Notes: a model not told the origin generated them from the letters alone. A stretch of 64,000 bases of DNA from Mannheimia cairinae (GCF_028649535.1 NZ_JAQSJE010000008.1:1-64000); one strand, 5' to 3'. Counted from the stretch's first letter, positions 1 to 9,764 are shown. Numbers and translations are program-made.

Positions 1-19
1 CAGCACAGCACAGCACAGC
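1..19 (+). repeat. CAGCA pentanucleotide tandem repeat at the 5' end of mod
   Basis: Positions 1-19 follow a perfect 5-base period (CAGCA three times, then CAGC). The period breaks at base 20 and the tract runs off the left edge, so its true length is unknown. It lies inside the open reading frame of the methyltransferase, where one 15-base cycle encodes Gln-His-Ser-Thr-Ala. Because the unit is not a multiple of three, gain or loss of one unit would shift the frame. That is the known mechanism of phase-variable mod genes in Pasteurellaceae. Confidence 0.85.
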
Positions 20-3018
20 TTGCTCAACTTATTACTAAATTGCAAGAAATTTTTCAAATAAATCAAGCTGATTTAGATTTCGGCATTTATCGTATTCTCA
101 ATTCCCGCCAAGAGCAAATCAACGAATTTCTACAAAAAACGCTACCTGCAAAAATTAAAAAAGCATTTTCTAATAACTTTGAACAAGAAATCAGCGTTTA
201 CAACCATCTCTACATTTTCTTTTCACGCTATTACGATCAAGGCGATTTTATCAGCCAACGTCGCTACAAAGGCGACACCTATGCCATTCCATACGCCGGC
301 GAAGAAGTGATGTTGCACTGGGCGAACAAAGATCAGTACTACACCAAATCGGGCGAAAATTTCAGTAATTATGCCTTTACCTTGGAAAACGGCAAAAAAG
401 TACAATTTCGACTTGTAGAAGCTGACACGGCAAAAGACAATCGTAAAGATAATGACCAAACTCGTTTATTTGCTTTAATTGAGCCACAAATAAAAATTGA
501 TACGGACGAAAACGGCGATGAAATACAAACCGATATTTTGCCGATCGAAGAAAATGGCGATTTACTCACTATTCGTTTTGAATATATAGCGGTGAAGAAA
601 GAGAAAGGAAAAACACAAGAGAAATTGCAAAAAGAATATATTTTACAAGCGGTAGAAAAAATTAAAACTTTTGCGGTTTCAGATGATTTTCAGGAAATTT
701 TTACATTAAAACCAACAGATACGAATAAAACTCGTACATTACTTGAAAAATATCTTACAGACTACACAACCAAAAACACCGCTGATTATTTTATTCACAA
801 AAATCTCGGTAAGTTTTTAAATCAAGAATTAGATTTTTATATCAAAAATGAAGTGATGGACTTGGATAATATTCAAGACAGCACCGATTTTTCGCATATT
901 GAACAAAACCTGCAAACCATCAAAACCTTAAAAACCGTCGCCAAAGAAATTATCGCCTTTTTAGCCCAATTAGAAGACTTCCAAAAGAAATTATGGCTGA
1001 AAAAGAAATTTGTTGCAGACTGCCATTATCTGATTACGCTCGATCACCTGAATGAAACGCAAATACAGGTTGCGTTAAACAACCCAAAACAAACTGCTCA
1101 ATGGCAAGCCTTGTTTAATGTGGATACAAGCGGTCTAAATGTAGCAGAAATTTGCAAAAACTATCCGCACTTGGTGGTGGATACCTCTTTGTTTGAGCCA
1201 AACTTCCAAGCTGATGTGTTAGGTAATTTGAGTAATTTAGACGAGAAAACTAACGGCTTGCTAATTCATTCTGATAATTTTCAAGCTCTGAATTTGTTGC
1301 AGGAAAGATATAAAGAACAGGTGAAATGTATTTACATTGATCCGCCGTATAATACAAATGCATCAGAAATTATTTATAAAAATGGGTATAAGCATTCTAG
1401 TTGGTGTTCATTACTTGAAAATAGAATGACTGTATCAAGAAGTTTATTAAGTAGTGATGGTTTAATTTCAATAGCTATTGATGGGTTAGAATTTTCTAAT
1501 TTAGAAATTCTAACAAAAGAAGTTTTTGGTATAGATAATTTTGTTACATCAATCGCAATTCAGCACAATCCAAAGGGCAGAGAAAAAGAATTTTTTGCTG
1601 ATAGCCACGAATATATGATTATTGCAAGTAAACAGAAAAATACTGCAATAACTAATCGTTTATCTTTAAGCCAAGAAGAAATAGAAAAAAAATACAGTAA
1701 AGGTAATGAACAAGAGCGGTATAGAGAATTACCATTAAGACGTTCTGGTTCAGAGGCTCAAAGAGAAGATAGACCTTATATGTACTTTCCTTTTCTTTGT
1801 AGTAAATCAGATCTTTCGTTAAGTTTATTATCAGATGATGAATATAAAAAAATCTATGATGGTTCAAAGTTTAATGATGATTATGTCAATGAATTAAAAT
1901 CTAAATATGAAGAAAGTGGCTTTTATTTTGTTTTGCCAATTAGAAATGATGGAAGTAAAGGTAGATGGCGTTGGGGTTTTAAATCTTGTATAGATGGAAT
2001 TAAAACAGGCGTATTGTTTGCTAAACGAGATAAAGAAAAAATAACTATTTATGCTAAAGATGAGGTAGATACTACATTTTTACCAAAAACTTTATGGTAT
2101 GGCGATAGATATGATGCTTCTTCAAAAGGGACAAATATCTTAAAAGCTATTGTTCCTAATAGCGGTTTTGATTATCCAAAAAGTGTTTATCAAGTTCAGG
2201 ATAGTATTCATATTAGCTCATTTAAGGACAGCACAATCCTAGACTACTTCGCAGGCTCTGGCACAACCGCCCACGCCGTAATCAACCTAAACCGAGAAGA
2301 CAACGGTAACCGCAAATATATCTTAGTGGAACAAGGCGAATATTTTGATACGGTACTAAAGCCACGTGTGCAAAAAGTAATTTTCGCCAAAGAATGGAAA
2401 GACGGCAAACCGCAATCGGATAAGGGAGTGTTTGATGGTGTTTCGCAAATCGTTAAGGTATTAAAGCTTGAAAGCTATGAAGACACGCTCAACAACCTAG
2501 AATTAAAACAGCCTGCCAGTGATTTATTTGCCCAAAATGAAGCGTTGCAAAACGACTATTTATTGCACTATATGCTCAACGTGGAAAGCCGTGAAAGTTT
2601 GCTCAACACACAACATTTCGCCAAACCGTTTGACTACCAACTCAACATCGCCACCACCTCCGCAGGGGCGTATGAAGCCAAAACCATTGATTTGGTGGAA
2701 ACCTTTAACTATTTGATTGGCTTACGGGTAAGTGAAATTAACGACAAACGAGAAAACGGTTTGCTCACCGTGCAAGGCACTAATACAAGCGGTGAAAAAA
2801 CGCTAATTATTTGGCGTGATTGTAAAAAATATGATTATGACAGACTCAATGATTATTTAAACCGCCACAAAATCAATCCGCAAGAAAGCGAATTTGATGT
2901 GGTCTATATCAACGGCGACCATAATATACCAACCGTCTTCGCCGATAGCGATGAGAGCATAAAAACGCTGAAAGTGCGGTCGATTGAAGCAGAGTTTTTG
3001 CAACGAATGTTTGGGTGA
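1..3018 (+). CDS. Adenine-specific DNA methyltransferase (type III-like Mod), 5' partial
   Basis: The frame is open from base 1, so the start codon lies left of the window; a TTG at 40 is only an internal candidate. The protein has a roughly 400-residue N-terminal region. It then has methyltransferase motif IV (YIDPPYNT, near DNA 1338), a long AT-rich central segment that should be the target-recognition domain, and motif I (DYFAGSGTTAHA, near DNA 2250). Motif IV before motif I is the beta-class order of type III Mod and related N6-adenine or N4-cytosine enzymes. At over 1000 residues it is longer than classical type III Mod proteins. It heads an operon with two helicase-type genes. The pentanucleotide tract at its start suggests on/off switching. 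Whether the frame is ON cannot be told without the upstream start. Confidence 0.85.
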   Translation, partial: QHSTAQLAQLITKLQEIFQINQADLDFGIYRILNSRQEQINEFLQKTLPAKIKKAFSNNFEQEISVYNHLYIFFSRYYDQGDFISQRRYKGDTYAIPYAGEEVMLHWANKDQYYTKSGENFSNYAFTLENGKKVQFRLVEADTAKDNRKDNDQTRLFALIEPQIKIDTDENGDEIQTDILPIEENGDLLTIRFEYIAVKKEKGKTQEKLQKEYILQAVEKIKTFAVSDDFQEIFTLKPTDTNKTRTLLEKYLTDYTTKNTADYFIHKNLGKFLNQELDFYIKNEVMDLDNIQDSTDFSHIEQNLQTIKTLKTVAKEIIAFLAQLEDFQKKLWLKKKFVADCHYLITLDHLNETQIQVALNNPKQTAQWQALFNVDTSGLNVAEICKNYPHLVVDTSLFEPNFQADVLGNLSNLDEKTNGLLIHSDNFQALNLLQERYKEQVKCIYIDPPYNTNASEIIYKNGYKHSSWCSLLENRMTVSRSLLSSDGLISIAIDGLEFSNLEILTKEVFGIDNFVTSIAIQHNPKGREKEFFADSHEYMIIASKQKNTAITNRLSLSQEEIEKKYSKGNEQERYRELPLRRSGSEAQREDRPYMYFPFLCSKSDLSLSLLSDDEYKKIYDGSKFNDDYVNELKSKYEESGFYFVLPIRNDGSKGRWRWGFKSCIDGIKTGVLFAKRDKEKITIYAKDEVDTTFLPKTLWYGDRYDASSKGTNILKAIVPNSGFDYPKSVYQVQDSIHISSFKDSTILDYFAGSGTTAHAVINLNREDNGNRKYILVEQGEYFDTVLKPRVQKVIFAKEWKDGKPQSDKGVFDGVSQIVKVLKLESYEDTLNNLELKQPASDLFAQNEALQNDYLLHYMLNVESRESLLNTQHFAKPFDYQLNIATTSAGAYEAKTIDLVETFNYLIGLRVSEINDKRENGLLTVQGTNTSGEKTLIIWRDCKKYDYDRLNDYLNRHKINPQESEFDVVYINGDHNIPTVFADSDESIKTLKVRSIEAEFLQRMFG

Positions 3019-3137
3019 CAAATCTCCCCTAACCCCTCTTTACTAAAGAGGGGAATAGTTTTGTGAAAAATTGGAGATCTCTATTCTTTCTCAAGACCGC
3101 TCCCCTCTTTAGTAAAGAGGGGCTGGGGGAGATTTGT
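3018..3137. repeat. Large inverted repeat between mod and res
   Basis: Left arm 3018-3053 and right arm 3102-3137 are each 36 bases and match as inverted copies at 34 of 36 positions, separated by 48 bases. Each arm contains its own smaller palindrome (CCCCTCTTTACTAAAGAGGGG, without its last base a 20-mer). The element starts on the last base of the mod stop codon and ends 21 bases before the res start. A transcript could fold into a very stable stem, which might separate expression of res from mod. Confidence 0.85.
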
Positions 3138-3158
3138 AACGATATTAAAAGGATAACT

Positions 3159-6100
3159 ATGAAACGCACTTTCCACGATAACTTAATTTTAAACCGCTAT
3201 TTGTTGTCACTGTTTAATCAAGACAATCTTGAAAAATTTAAGCAACGCTTGGGTGATGATCGCTTTGAGGGTATTGATAATGACGGGCAGACGAAATTTT
3301 TTCACGAATTGACAGGCGGGCAATTATTTCAAACCGATATGATTTCGGCAAACGATTTACGCCGTTATGACTTGAATATTGTTAAACATTGGCAACAAAT
3401 CACAGAGCATCGTAATAAAGATGAAGGGCATATTTTAAAGCTCAAATACTTTCAATATCTTTCCTTGCTTTTTACCGAAATTTATTTGGATTTTTATTTT
3501 AACCGCCCGAATGATTTGTTAAATCAATTAAATGAACAACTGGTTTTACTCAAAGAGAACGATAACACTTTTCCTGATTTTGATTTGTATGAATTAAGCG
3601 ATTTAAATAAATTGGCATTTTGGAATGCGACAGGAAGTGGTAAGACATTGTTAATGCACGTCAATATTTTGCAATATCAGCATTATCAAAAAAATAAAGA
3701 TTTGACCGTATTTGTGATTACACCGAATGACGGGCTTTCACAACAACATTTGGCAGAATTTGCTGCATCAAATTTGCCTGCCAATCTGTTTGATAAAAAT
3801 AAACCATTCCAAGGTACGGGCTTGTTTAATGATATTCAGATTATGGATATCAACAAGTTGGCGGACAAAGACGGCGAACTAACCGTAGCCGTCGATCGCT
3901 TCTTGGATTTGAACAAGTTGGTATTGGTGGACGAGGGGCATCGAGGTTCATCGGGGGATCAGTGGCTGGCGCGCCGTCAGAAATTAATTGGTGATGGCTT
4001 TGCGTTTGAGTATTCAGCTACTTTTGGACAAGCTGTGAAAGACGGTAAAACAGCGAAAGATTGTCTGTTTGATATTCAGAAAAAAATTGCTAAAGCAAAT
4101 GGCATTAGCAAAAAAGCCGAGCAACAAAAAATTCCGACCAGCTTTGCCGATAAACAAGAAGCCAAACAAAAAGCGGTGTTTGAAACCTATGCTAAATGTG
4201 TACTGTTTGACTATTCCTACAAGTTCTTCTATGCCGATGGCTATGGCAAAGAGTTTTCCATTTTAAATATGAAAGCGGAAGATTACGGCATAGCAGATAA
4301 TGACCGTAAATATTTTGTGGCAAGTTTATTGTCGTTTTACCAACAGTTACATCTTTTTGCAAAAAATAAGGAAAAATTGACCGCTTACAATCTGCATAAA
4401 CCGCTGTGGGTATTTGTCGGTAATACGGTAAACAAGGAAGATAGCGATATTTGGACTGTTGTAGAGCAGTTAGCCTATTTCTTAGATGGTAAAAACCGTT
4501 CGCAAATTTTGGCGTGGTTGAATGCATTATTGTGTGATGAACCGTTGCTTTTGGACAGCAAAGGCAATGCGATTTTCCGCCATCGTTTTTTACCGTTGGT
4601 CAGTTTTAAAGGTGATTTAAATGCTCTTTATGCAGATATTCTGAAAACTTTATTCAATACTGAAAGTGCATCACATCTCTATTTGCATAATATTAAAAAA
4701 ACGTCGGGCGAAGTGGCATTAAAAGTGGGTAACAGCGATTATTTTGCCTTGATTAACGTGGGCGACAGCAGTGAATTGCTGAAAAGTGCGGTGGAATTAG
4801 ACAATGTTTCTGTACAACAAGACGAGTTCTCAGAGAGTTTGTTTGGCACTATCAATCAAAATAGTTCAACGCTTAATTTATTGATTGGCTCTCGTAAATT
4901 TACCGAAGGGTGGTCAAGCTGGCGAGTGTCAACAATGGGCTTGCTCAATATGGGCAAGGGTGAAGGCTCGCAAATTATTCAGCTTTTCGGGCGTGGTGTG
5001 CGTTTGAAAGGGCGTGATTTTTCGCTACGAAGAACGCCTGTAAATCAAATGCCGAAAGGCTTAGGGTTGGATAAATTAGAAACACTCAATATTTTCGGCA
5101 TTAAAGCCGATTATATGGCGAAATTCCGTGAATACTTGGAAGATGAAGGTATTCAAGCACCTGATGAAGTGTTGCAGTTAGATTTTCCTGTGCAGAAAAA
5201 ATTGCCTGCTAATATGGCGTTGAAAACTTTACGTTTAAAAGATGGTTATAAAGACAATCAAAAAATGGGCTTTAAACGCCAAGAAATGGTACAACTTTAT
5301 GAATTGCCTGAGTTTTCCCAAGGTAAAATTAAGCCGATTTTGGCGGTGTTAGATCTGTATCCGAGATTGGAAGCATTGAGTTCTAAAGTAGTTCGCAAAA
5401 GTGATAATGATGAACGTCAAAGTAACAAATTTAAGCGAGAGATTTTTGCTTTACTTGATTGGGATAAGCTCTATTTGGATTTGCAACAATACAAAATGGA
5501 ACGCACTTGGTCAAATTTGCGTGTTAGCCGTGATGGGTTACGTAAATTCGTGGAAAGTCGAGATGATTGGTATTTGCTCTATGTGCCAAATTCGGCAATG
5601 GAAGTCCGTAGTTTTGCTGATATTCAAACGCAACAGGATATTCTTTTCCAGCTGTTGAAGGAATATACCGACCGATTTTACCGTCGTTTGAAAGACATTT
5701 ATGAACAGCAATTTATGGAAACTGCGATAGTTACTGAAGAAAATTGCTCGTTCTTTGAAGAATATAAAATGTTGTTCGGCGAAGAGGAAAATATTTCTTA
5801 TGAGCGTGAACAAGCGGTCAAAAAAATCGAAGAATTAGCGAATTTAATTCGGGAGAAAAAAATTGAACAGGCGATGAATTGGCAGTCACCACTCTCTGAA
5901 TTTAAGGCGATTTGTTTTAACAGTCATTTGTTTTATCCGCTATTTTCCTTTGATAAATCAACAGGTTTACCAATAAAAATCTCACCTTTGCCACTTGCGG
6001 TAGAAAGTGAAATACAGTTTATCAATGATTTAATGCAAGCGGAAAAATCAGGCGAATTAGCCAAATGGCTAGGTGATAAATCGCTCTATTTAATGCGAAA

Positions 6101-6452
6101 TGCTGATCGAAAAGATAAAGGTTTAGGTTTTGCATCAGCTGGGAATTTCTATCCTGATTTTCTGCTGTGGGTGGTGGATCATAAAAGTGGCAAACAATGG
6201 CTTAATTTTGTTGATCCGAAAGGTATCCGCCAGATGGATTTACACGATCCAAAATTCGGGCTTTACCAAGAAGTCAAAGAATTAGAAAACAAAATTGGTG
6301 ATCCGAATTTGGTGCTAAATAACTTTATTTTGTCAATCACTAAATTGAAAGATTGGGTGAATATGACCTTAACAGCAGAAGAACTTGCCGAACGCCATAT
6401 TCTGTTTATGGAAAATAATTATTTACAGCAAATGTTTGAGAAAATGCAATGA
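3159..6452 (+). CDS. DExH helicase with C-terminal PD-(D/E)XK-like site (type III-like Res subunit)
   Basis: The start at 3159 is chosen because AAAGGATAAC precedes the ATG and the inverted repeat ends just upstream; an in-frame start at 3063 would translate the repeat. This gives 1097 residues. Walker A is WNATGSGKT near residue 157 and motif II is VDEGH near 257. A helicase C domain with IIQLFGRGVR follows. Near residue 998 comes FYPDFLLWVVD and near 1018 FVDPKG, which fit the Asp...Asp-x-Lys signature of PD-(D/E)XK nucleases as in type III Res proteins. It lies between mod and the SNF2 gene and overlaps the latter by four bases. The likely role is ATP-dependent DNA translocation and cleavage of unmethylated DNA. 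The nuclease assignment rests on motif spacing only. Confidence 0.8.
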   Translation: MKRTFHDNLILNRYLLSLFNQDNLEKFKQRLGDDRFEGIDNDGQTKFFHELTGGQLFQTDMISANDLRRYDLNIVKHWQQITEHRNKDEGHILKLKYFQYLSLLFTEIYLDFYFNRPNDLLNQLNEQLVLLKENDNTFPDFDLYELSDLNKLAFWNATGSGKTLLMHVNILQYQHYQKNKDLTVFVITPNDGLSQQHLAEFAASNLPANLFDKNKPFQGTGLFNDIQIMDINKLADKDGELTVAVDRFLDLNKLVLVDEGHRGSSGDQWLARRQKLIGDGFAFEYSATFGQAVKDGKTAKDCLFDIQKKIAKANGISKKAEQQKIPTSFADKQEAKQKAVFETYAKCVLFDYSYKFFYADGYGKEFSILNMKAEDYGIADNDRKYFVASLLSFYQQLHLFAKNKEKLTAYNLHKPLWVFVGNTVNKEDSDIWTVVEQLAYFLDGKNRSQILAWLNALLCDEPLLLDSKGNAIFRHRFLPLVSFKGDLNALYADILKTLFNTESASHLYLHNIKKTSGEVALKVGNSDYFALINVGDSSELLKSAVELDNVSVQQDEFSESLFGTINQNSSTLNLLIGSRKFTEGWSSWRVSTMGLLNMGKGEGSQIIQLFGRGVRLKGRDFSLRRTPVNQMPKGLGLDKLETLNIFGIKADYMAKFREYLEDEGIQAPDEVLQLDFPVQKKLPANMALKTLRLKDGYKDNQKMGFKRQEMVQLYELPEFSQGKIKPILAVLDLYPRLEALSSKVVRKSDNDERQSNKFKREIFALLDWDKLYLDLQQYKMERTWSNLRVSRDGLRKFVESRDDWYLLYVPNSAMEVRSFADIQTQQDILFQLLKEYTDRFYRRLKDIYEQQFMETAIVTEENCSFFEEYKMLFGEEENISYEREQAVKKIEELANLIREKKIEQAMNWQSPLSEFKAICFNSHLFYPLFSFDKSTGLPIKISPLPLAVESEIQFINDLMQAEKSGELAKWLGDKSLYLMRNADRKDKGLGFASAGNFYPDFLLWVVDHKSGKQWLNFVDPKGIRQMDLHDPKFGLYQEVKELENKIGDPNLVLNNFILSITKLKDWVNMTLTAEELAERHILFMENNYLQQMFEKMQ

Positions 6453-9322
6453 TGAATATTACGCCCTACCACGCACGTTATTTTGCTAATGAAATCATTT
6501 GTCGTCGCACGGACGACAATCGTTTATCGCAATCTCTATTTGACGCCAAAGTGGATTTAAATCCACATCAAATTGATGCTGCGTTGTTTGCACTTAAAAA
6601 TCCTCTCCAAGAGGGGGTAATGCTTGCTGATGAAGTAGGTTTAGGAAAAACCATTGAAGCAGGTTTGGTGCTTTGTCAAAAATGGGCGGAGCGTAAGCGG
6701 AATTTGTTGATTGTCTGCCCTGCGATTTTGCGTAAACAGTGGGCGAATGAGCTGGCAGAGAAGTTTGGTTTGCCGACAATGGTGGTGGATAAAACTGTTG
6801 TTAGTCAGGTGATGAAAAATACAAGCGGTGCAAAACTGTTTAATTTTTGCAAAAAGCAAATCGGTAACAATATACTGATTATTTCGCACCAATTTGCCAG
6901 TAAAGAGCAAGCAACCTTCAAACAGTTTGATTGGAATTTGGTGGTAATTGATGAAGCCCATAAAATGCGTAACGCTTACAAAGCCGATAACAAAATGGGG
7001 CAGGCAATGCGTCAAGCTTTTGGTGGTAAGAAAAAGTTACTGCTGACGGCAACACCTTTGCAAAATTCGTTGATGGAATTGTATGGTTTATCTACTTTGC
7101 TAGATGATCATATTTTTGGTGACCGTAAATATTTCCAAAAAGAATTTGTCCGCCGTGGCAATGTGGCTGAACTCAAACAGAGAATGACGAGTTTTGTTAA
7201 ACGTACGCTACGCAAAAATGTATTGGAATATGTGCGTTATACCGAGCGTAAGACTATCACCCAAGAATTTATGCCAACAGTCGCAGAGTTTACTCTTTAT
7301 GAGCAAATCTCCGAATTTTTACGTAAAGAAAGCAGTTACGCTTTGCCAAAACGGCATAAACATTTAACGGCTTTAATCCTACGAAAACTGTTAGCTTCTA
7401 GTCCGCAAGCAGTTCTCGGTACGTTAAAGGCAATTTTGGCAAGGCTTCAACATCTACAGCAGTTAGAGCAAAATCAAGATGAGCCTTTAAGCGAAATTGA
7501 AGCATTATTTGATGGTGAAGAATTAACCGCAGATGATGTCGAAGCCGATGAGTTGGAGACGGAAGATGCAGAAATTTCTGTTAGTGATGAATTAAATCAA
7601 GTTGCTTTGCAAACTGAAATTGCTGAAATTGAAGGCTTTATCCGTTTGGCGGAAGGATTGCAACAAGACAGCAAAATTATCGCTTTATTGACCGCCCTTC
7701 AAACAGGTTTCGCTGAAATGAGCAAACTGGGGGCAAATCAAAAAGCGATTATTTTCACAGAATCGATACGTACGCAAAAATATCTGTTTGATTTTTTAGT
7801 ACAAAATGGCTATGCCGATGATGTGGTGCTATTTAGTGGTAGCAATAACGATCCTAATTCACTAGCGATTTATCAAGATTGGCTTGTCCGTTATCAAGGT
7901 ACAGCAAAAATCACAGGCTCAGCAGAAGTGGATAAACGTTCGGCATTGATTGAGCATTTTAAAGAAAAGGCTCAGATTATGATTGCTACCGAAGCTGCCA
8001 GCGAAGGGGTAAACCTGCAATTTTGTTCACTGTTGATTAACTATGATTTACCGTGGAATCCGCAACGTGTTGAGCAACGAATCGGACGTTGCCACCGTTA
8101 TGGACAAAAATTTGATGTCGTGGTGATCAATTTCTTAAACAAACGCAATCTTGCTGATCAGCGTGTTTTGGAGCTACTTACGGAAAAATTTAAGTTGTTC
8201 CAAGGTGTGTTAGGTGCATCAGATGAAGTGCTGGGACGAATTGAATCCGGTGTAGATATTGAAAACCAAATCGCTAATATTTACGCTACTTGTCGCACTG
8301 AAGATGAAATACAGACGGCATTTGATCAGTTGCAAGCACAATTTGCCGATGAAATTGAAGGGCGAGTACAAGAAATCAAAAATGCATTGGTAACAAGCTT
8401 TGATCAGTCAGTGCTAGAGCGCCTCAAAGTAATGACTGAAGAGCGTTTAAATGCAATGGAACGGTGGTTTTGGGGGGTAACGCAATTTGCTTTAAACGGC
8501 AAAGCTCAGTTTAACCAAACAGATTGGTATTTTTTACTCGAAAATGCACCGCTTGGCGGAGTGCCAATCGGGCGATATTTATTGCCACGCAAAGCACGTA
8601 CAATAAATTTGCAAGGCTATGAATATCGCTTAAATCAACCACTTGGGCAATGGTGTATCAATGAGGCGTTAAATGCTTACACTCCAACCGCAACATTAGT
8701 TTTTGATTATACTCATTTCCCTGAAAAAATAAGTTTGCTGGAACAGTATCAAGGTAAATCCGGCTGGTTGCGTTTGGATAAAATCAGTGTGGAGTCTAAT
8801 GCAGAAAGCCAAGAATCGTTAGTGTTTACTGTGTGCGATGAACAAAGTAATTTGTTGGATAAAGAATTTGCACAAAAGCTCTTTTTACTTTCAGCAGATT
8901 TGCGAAATTCTGTTAAAAATCTACCGCTTGTATTTTCAGATTTAGTGAAAGAGCAGATTGATTTAGAAAAAGCCCGTATTAAGACGGAAAATGATGCATT
9001 ACTAAAAGCTGAAAGTGTGCGTATTAACGCTTGGGCAAAAGATCAAATGCAAGTTGCTGAAGATTTAATTAGTGAGCTGAAAGATGCAATGCGTAGCAAA
9101 GAAAAGGAATTAGTGCTAACAGATGATATTGAACTGCAAATTCAGTTACAAGAAGATGTAGCAAAACTTCGTAAACAGCTTCGTAGAGCCCGTAACGAAC
9201 TGGACGATGTGCAAGATGAAATTGCCGAACAGGAATTGCAACTATTAAAAGAATTGAAAGGAAAAATTCATCAAACAATGCAGGATAGTTTAGTGTTTGA
9301 GATTTTTTGGCAGATTCGATAA
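6449..9322 (+). CDS. SNF2/RapA-type DEAD-like helicase, third gene of the R-M-like operon
   Basis: The protein has 957 residues and starts inside the res stop codon (ATGA overlap), so it is translationally coupled. Walker A is [12 protein letters not shown] near residue 60 and the DEAH box is near 167. The C-terminal helicase half has ATEAASEGVNLQF and the arginine-finger segment WNPQRVEQRIGRCHRYGQ, typical of SNF2 family ATPases such as RapA and the DISARM DrmD group. The C-terminal 150 residues are rich in Lys and Glu and predicted coiled coil. No nuclease motif is evident. Classical type III systems have only Mod and Res. An added SNF2 protein suggests a chromatin-remodeller-like motor that cooperates in restriction or discrimination, which is an inference from context. 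Confidence 0.8.
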   Translation: MMNITPYHARYFANEIICRRTDDNRLSQSLFDAKVDLNPHQIDAALFALKNPLQEGVMLADEVGLGKTIEAGLVLCQKWAERKRNLLIVCPAILRKQWANELAEKFGLPTMVVDKTVVSQVMKNTSGAKLFNFCKKQIGNNILIISHQFASKEQATFKQFDWNLVVIDEAHKMRNAYKADNKMGQAMRQAFGGKKKLLLTATPLQNSLMELYGLSTLLDDHIFGDRKYFQKEFVRRGNVAELKQRMTSFVKRTLRKNVLEYVRYTERKTITQEFMPTVAEFTLYEQISEFLRKESSYALPKRHKHLTALILRKLLASSPQAVLGTLKAILARLQHLQQLEQNQDEPLSEIEALFDGEELTADDVEADELETEDAEISVSDELNQVALQTEIAEIEGFIRLAEGLQQDSKIIALLTALQTGFAEMSKLGANQKAIIFTESIRTQKYLFDFLVQNGYADDVVLFSGSNNDPNSLAIYQDWLVRYQGTAKITGSAEVDKRSALIEHFKEKAQIMIATEAASEGVNLQFCSLLINYDLPWNPQRVEQRIGRCHRYGQKFDVVVINFLNKRNLADQRVLELLTEKFKLFQGVLGASDEVLGRIESGVDIENQIANIYATCRTEDEIQTAFDQLQAQFADEIEGRVQEIKNALVTSFDQSVLERLKVMTEERLNAMERWFWGVTQFALNGKAQFNQTDWYFLLENAPLGGVPIGRYLLPRKARTINLQGYEYRLNQPLGQWCINEALNAYTPTATLVFDYTHFPEKISLLEQYQGKSGWLRLDKISVESNAESQESLVFTVCDEQSNLLDKEFAQKLFLLSADLRNSVKNLPLVFSDLVKEQIDLEKARIKTENDALLKAESVRINAWAKDQMQVAEDLISELKDAMRSKEKELVLTDDIELQIQLQEDVAKLRKQLRRARNELDDVQDEIAEQELQLLKELKGKIHQTMQDSLVFEIFWQIR

Positions 9323-9345
9323 AGAAATATGTTTGTAATGGTTTC

Positions 9346-9366
9346 CTGCTATTGAGAATATAGCAG
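9346..9366 (+). terminator. Short hairpin after the SNF2 gene
   Basis: CTGCTAT (9346-9352) pairs with ATAGCAG (9360-9366) 24 bases after the SNF2 stop codon. No T-run follows, so it is at best a weak or processed terminator of the restriction operon. Confidence 0.35.
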
Positions 9367-9645
9367 TGTTTACAAAATCAACAACTCGCAATCAAAATCT
9401 CTATAGCGAGTGGCTTGAAAAGACTAAAACAGACGAAATACTCAAAGAATACTTTTGGCATAGCCCTATTGGCTTGAGTGTAAACCTAAATATTTAAATC
9501 TTAAGTAAATTTCCCACTTTAAGCGAATATGAATCTTACCAATAACAATGCCATTTTCGGGCTTAATACATTTGTTACATAGCACCAAAATTTGGAGAAT
9601 AGTGGACATTTTTGATGTCTGCTATTGCTTTATTTTCAACTCTTT

Positions 9646-9764
9646 TAGCAAATAAAATCCTTTATAAACATTATCTTATGTTCATCAGTTAGTCCCTAAT
9701 GTGGGGCTAATTTTGCTTTCATTTGTCTAAAAAACAACTCCACCACGTTGGTTGTATGAGCAAT
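9646..9764 (-). pseudogene. Transposase-like fragment
   Basis: On the minus strand the frame reads IAHTTNVVELFFRQMKAKL, then APH, an in-frame stop, then GLTDEHKIMFIKDF before a second stop. The Thr-Asn-x-Val-Glu-x-Phe-Phe pattern resembles the conserved C-terminal catalytic-Glu region of DDE transposases. With no start, an internal stop and about 40 residues, it is a remnant. The insertion-sequence family cannot be assigned by eye. Confidence 0.45.

Noticed and set aside
3063-3158. N-terminal extension of the Res-like protein
   Set aside because: It would translate the right arm of the inverted repeat and has no ribosome site; the ATG at 3159 is better placed.
6496-6515. Palindrome TTGTCGTC-N5-GACGACAA inside the SNF2 gene
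   Set aside because: The half-sites are in the opposite (everted) order to the island operator and lie within coding sequence, so it is probably chance.
1-9322. Calling the operon DISARM or BREX
   Set aside because: No DUF1998, PLD, PglZ or BrxC-type gene is visible. Only the motor and methylase types overlap with those systems.
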